This document shows positions 14,386-16,588 of a stretch of 16,588 nucleotides of DNA, piece by piece (position 1 is the stretch's first letter; every line of letters begins with the position of its first letter). Below the pieces are notes generated by a model. It saw only the letters and a program-made list of their open reading frames with translations. It did no database searches and had not been told where the DNA came from. This DNA is from Sphingopyxis macrogoltabida (GTDB lineage: Bacteria; Pseudomonadota; Alphaproteobacteria; Sphingomonadales; Sphingomonadaceae): contig QFPJ01000064.1 of the NCBI GenBank assembly GCA_003241685.1, positions 1 to 16,588 on the forward strand, given 5' to 3'. The position numbers and the translations under genes were made by a program.

Positions 14386-14541
14386 CCGCTCGCCTTTACT
14401 GGCGCCATCCTTGGTCACGCGAATATGCGGTCCACGATGATTTACGCCCACGTCGATCTTGATCCGTCTCGACACGCCGCAAACCGCGTCGCCGCCAAGA
14501 TTGCAGACGTGTTGCTGCCGCAGCGCAAAGGCTCCCGGTAA
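14170..14541 (+). CDS. Chimeric frame: IS3 OrfA N-terminus fused to a tyrosine recombinase C-terminus
   Basis: Residues 1-72 (MKRKQFSEKQIIGILKEAEAG..., DLCRRHGMSSATYYAWKAKFGGLEVWDARRLRALEEENARLKRLLAE) are a typical IS3-family OrfA: helix-turn-helix followed by a leucine-zipper-like segment. Residues 73-123 (FTGAILGHANMRSTMIYAHVDLDPSRHAANRVAAKI) are the last part of a phage-type integrase, including the conserved GH and the nucleophilic Tyr of the YAHV motif. The catalytic Arg and HxxR boxes are missing. The junction near 14386 keeps the reading frame, so the IS3 start and ribosome binding site could express a 123-residue DNA-binding fusion. It cannot be a working recombinase or transposase. 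The simplest reading is deletion between two mobile elements. Confidence 0.8.
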   Translation: MKRKQFSEKQIIGILKEAEAGAVVTDLCRRHGMSSATYYAWKAKFGGLEVWDARRLRALEEENARLKRLLAEPLAFTGAILGHANMRSTMIYAHVDLDPSRHAANRVAAKIADVLLPQRKGSR

Positions 14542-14765
14542 AGTGGTGGGTTCTCGGCTGTCCGGTCTTCTGTTCAAGTCTCGATAGCGAGACGCTAACC
14601 TTCATTCGCTAAGCCATGATGCGACGGCTACCTGTCCGCGGTCTGCCCGATCGTTTCAGTATGATATTCGTACCGGACTTCCGCTTCCTCCATCGCGGCG
14701 AAGACCGTGGACCAACGGTCGAGAGCCTCATGCTGAACAGACGCGGTAGCAACCGAACAACTCGA
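14542..14765. other. Intergenic stretch between the recombinase fragment and the acyl-CoA ligase gene
   Basis: Contains a perfect 6-bp-stem hairpin (GTCTCG at 14578-14583, CGAGAC at 14588-14593, 4-base loop) without a following T-run. On the minus strand, in the same frame as the ligase and directly after its stop, 46 codons stay open to 14628 (protein-like EALDRWSTVFAAMEEAEVRYEYH). No recognised gene. Confidence 0.4.
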
Positions 14766-16292
14766 CTATTGCTTTGCAGTTTCAAGGAATCGTTCCCGGA
14801 GGATGTTCTTGAGCACTTTTCCCGCTGCAGAGAGGGGAAGGGTGTCAACAAAGCTGAACGTTTTCGGTACTTTGTACCCCGCAATCTGCGCCCGCACATG
14901 AGCTTGAAGATCTTCGGCCTCCGGTGCGACCGGACCTTTGGGAATAACTACCGCATGCACCCTTTCGCCCCAGCGATCATCGGGAAGCGCGATCACAGCT
15001 ACGCTTGACACGGATGGATGGCTCGACAGAGCGTTCTCAACCTCCGCAGAATAAACATTCTCCCCCCCGGTGATGATCAGATCCTTGAGGCGATCGACGA
15101 TCACAACATAACCTTCAGTATCCATGGTTCCAAGGTCGCCTGTGTGCATCCACCCGTTTCGGATCGCTTCCGCGGTGGCTTCCGGCTTTCCCCAATAGCC
15201 CATCATCACCGTATCGCCGCGGACGACGATCTCCCCAACTTCCCCGCGAGGAAGCTCTTCCGCGTCCGGCCCAATGATACGAACTTCGACAGCGGACGTT
15301 GCGCGTCCGGCCGTGCTTGTTTTGCCCCGCGCCCTTGCTTCACCTATATGATCCTCCGGCGCCAGAATGGTCGCCACAGGCGAAAGCTCGGTCATTCCGT
15401 AGGCCTGAACGAAGGATACTCCAGGAAATATCCCGAGCGCCCTTTCGAGCAGCGCATCGTCAATCGTCGACGCACCGTACCGGATTTTGCGCAAGCATGA
15501 GAGATCGAAATCGCCGAACTGCGGGTGATCGAGAAGCATCCGGATCATCGTCGGGACAAGGAAAATCTCCGTGACACGCTCGCGCATAACCGTTTCCATG
15601 ACGGAGACGGGATCGAAGGCCTTTAGAAATACGTTCGTGCTCCCCGACACCATCGCGAGCACTAGGCCGGCGAGTGCCCCGATATGGAAGAGCGGCGGCA
15701 CATGCATATAGCAGCCGGTGGTCTGGCATCCCGGCATCGCCATGACGCCGAGCGCAGATGCAAGCATATTGCGGTGACTAAGCATTACGCCCTTCGGAAA
15801 GCCTGTCGTACCGCCTGTATACAGGATCGCCGCCATATCATCGCTGGTGGGGCGTTGATCCGGAACGGGCTCGTAGGACGCGATCCATTCTTCATGCTCG
15901 GCAGCATCAATCGATCTCACCATCCTGAGGGATGTCGACTTTTCAAGGATTTCGGGAATCAGATGCTCAAAATTGCGGTCAACGAAAAGAAGCTCGGTCA
16001 GGCTGTCGTCGAGTGAATAGGCAATCTCGCCTGTCGACCAGCGAATGTTCACTGGGTTTACGACCGCTCCTAACCACCAGGTCGCATAAAAATAGTCGAA
16101 ATAGTGGTCGCTGTTTTGAGCGAGGAGCGCAACTCGGTCGCCTCGCTTGATCCCCAGCGAAGCCAGAGCTGCAGCGAAGCGAGATATACGCTCATGAACC
16201 TCGCTCCATGTCCGCCGACGATCGGCGTCTATCGTGGCATATTCAGATGGGCGACATTGTGCGTGCCGATGCAGATGCTGGGTGAGCGTCAT
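14766..16292 (-). CDS. AMP-dependent acyl-CoA ligase (FadD/aromatic acid-CoA ligase-like)
   Basis: 508-residue class I adenylate-forming enzyme that joins a carboxylic acid to CoA through an acyl-AMP. Motifs: LYTGGTTGFPKGVMLSHRN (157-175), AYGMTELSP (297-305), WMHTGDLG (381-388), DRLKDLIITGGENVYSAEVE (400-419) and Lys492 in LSAAGKVLKN, the adenylation lysine. The GENVYSAEVE hinge and length fit medium/long-chain or phenylpropanoid-type ligases; the substrate cannot be read from sequence. It is not a siderophore EntE paralogue, since it lacks the RTHRDY and HNFP motifs. The ATG follows AAGGA closely. Upstream on the same strand is an acyl-CoA dehydrogenase, which suggests an acyl-CoA catabolic gene set. 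GC content appears lower than in the siderophore operon. Confidence 0.92.
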   Translation of the reverse strand: MTLTQHLHRHAQCRPSEYATIDADRRRTWSEVHERISRFAAALASLGIKRGDRVALLAQNSDHYFDYFYATWWLGAVVNPVNIRWSTGEIAYSLDDSLTELLFVDRNFEHLIPEILEKSTSLRMVRSIDAAEHEEWIASYEPVPDQRPTSDDMAAILYTGGTTGFPKGVMLSHRNMLASALGVMAMPGCQTTGCYMHVPPLFHIGALAGLVLAMVSGSTNVFLKAFDPVSVMETVMRERVTEIFLVPTMIRMLLDHPQFGDFDLSCLRKIRYGASTIDDALLERALGIFPGVSFVQAYGMTELSPVATILAPEDHIGEARARGKTSTAGRATSAVEVRIIGPDAEELPRGEVGEIVVRGDTVMMGYWGKPEATAEAIRNGWMHTGDLGTMDTEGYVVIVDRLKDLIITGGENVYSAEVENALSSHPSVSSVAVIALPDDRWGERVHAVVIPKGPVAPEAEDLQAHVRAQIAGYKVPKTFSFVDTLPLSAAGKVLKNILRERFLETAKQ

Positions 16293-16453
16293 ATTCCTTC
16301 TTCTCCATCGTCTCGAGTTTTCGATGTCCTCAAGAGCGCCCGACCCTCATAATGCGTACCAAAACTCTAGATTTTTTTACACAATAGGACATCAATAGGA
16401 GCCAATATCCAATTTTGCGTCTCTAGCAACAGAGAAGCTTATCCACGAGGGGG
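16293..16453. other. AT-rich gap between the acyl-CoA dehydrogenase and ligase genes
   Basis: About 160 bp with a T7 run at 16372-16378 region and no gene. It may hold a promoter for the ligase, since the gap is long for an operon junction. I could not choose hexamers with confidence, and I see no clear terminator. Confidence 0.4.
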
Positions 16454-16588
16454 TTAATAGCTGCGCGGCATCCCCAGCACATGCTCCGAGACATAGGACA
16501 GGATCATGTTCGTGCTGATCGGCGCGACCTGGTAGAGGCGCGTTTCGCGGAATTTGCGCTCGATGTCATATTCGGCCGCGAAGCCGAA
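16454..16588 (-). CDS. Acyl-CoA dehydrogenase, C-terminal 44 residues only
   Basis: The reverse strand reads FGFAAEYDIERKFRETRLYQVAPISTNMILSYVSEHVLGMPRSY then TAA at 16454-16456. This is the standard C-terminus of FAD-dependent acyl-CoA dehydrogenases: Gly-Phe-Ala-x-Glu-Tyr-Asp-(I/V)-Glu-Arg, then Arg-(L/I)-(Y/F)-x-(V/I)-(A/Y)-x-(I/G)-(S/T). It would oxidise acyl-CoA to enoyl-CoA. The rest lies outside the window. Same strand as the ligase, about 160 bp upstream of it. Confidence 0.85.
   Translation of the reverse strand, partial: FGFAAEYDIERKFRETRLYQVAPISTNMILSYVSEHVLGMPRSY

Noticed and set aside
13165..14577. 470-codon reverse frame opposite the toxin gene
   Set aside because: Shadow of the RES toxin and recombinase fragment; no domain.
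14578..14593. GTCTCG-ATAG-CGAGAC hairpin as a terminator
   Set aside because: No T-run on either side. It may be a remnant of a mobile element end, but nothing supports a specific call.
1..16588. tRNA, rRNA, CRISPR arrays, replication origins
   Set aside because: I looked for cloverleaf-like blocks, regularly spaced repeats and iterons and saw none.

Overview
The window comes from a GC-rich alphaproteobacterium, most likely a sphingomonad (Sphingomonadaceae). This rests on the protein sequences and on a toxin-antitoxin pair that resembles the Sphingobium ParST system; no rRNA or marker gene is present to confirm it. There are three blocks.

1) Positions 1-8261, minus strand: a compact catecholate siderophore operon in the order entC - entE - isochorismatase (entB-like) - aryl carrier protein - entF - entA. 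EntC, the isochorismatase and EntA make 2,3-dihydroxybenzoate (DHB) from chorismate. EntE loads DHB onto the carrier protein. EntF (C-A-T-TE) activates serine, condenses it with DHB and should trimerise and release the product, so an enterobactin-type tris(DHB-Ser) is predicted. Four of the five gene junctions are 4-bp ATGA or TTGA overlaps and the fifth is a 16-bp overlap. The function that is a single two-domain EntB in E. coli is split here into two genes. A Fur-box-like palindrome lies just upstream of entC. entA runs off the left edge. No transporter, esterase or phosphopantetheinyl transferase is visible.

2) Positions about 8262-14765: a mosaic of mobile elements and their debris. It contains a complete IS5-family element (8903-10399, perfect 18-bp terminal repeats, CTAG target duplication) with a translationally coupled passenger gene whose stop codon is supplied by the duplicated target site. 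Next are an AT-richer stretch with small unrecognised reading frames, an IS110-family transposase with a structured noncoding flank (possible bridge RNA), a run of 19 C, and the 3' remnant of an IS21 element (istB tail). The istB tail is joined to a 5'-truncated alkB-like gene. An intact MbcA/ParS-type antitoxin + RES-domain toxin operon follows, then the left end of an IS3-family element whose orfA is fused in frame to the C-terminal tail of a tyrosine recombinase.

3) Positions 14766-16588, minus strand: an AMP-dependent acyl-CoA ligase and, at the right edge, the C-terminus of an acyl-CoA dehydrogenase. These are lipid or aromatic acid catabolism genes with visibly lower GC than the siderophore operon.

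The mosaic in block 2 sits directly upstream of the siderophore operon's start, which suggests a recombination hot spot or island boundary between two unrelated chromosomal or plasmid neighbourhoods.
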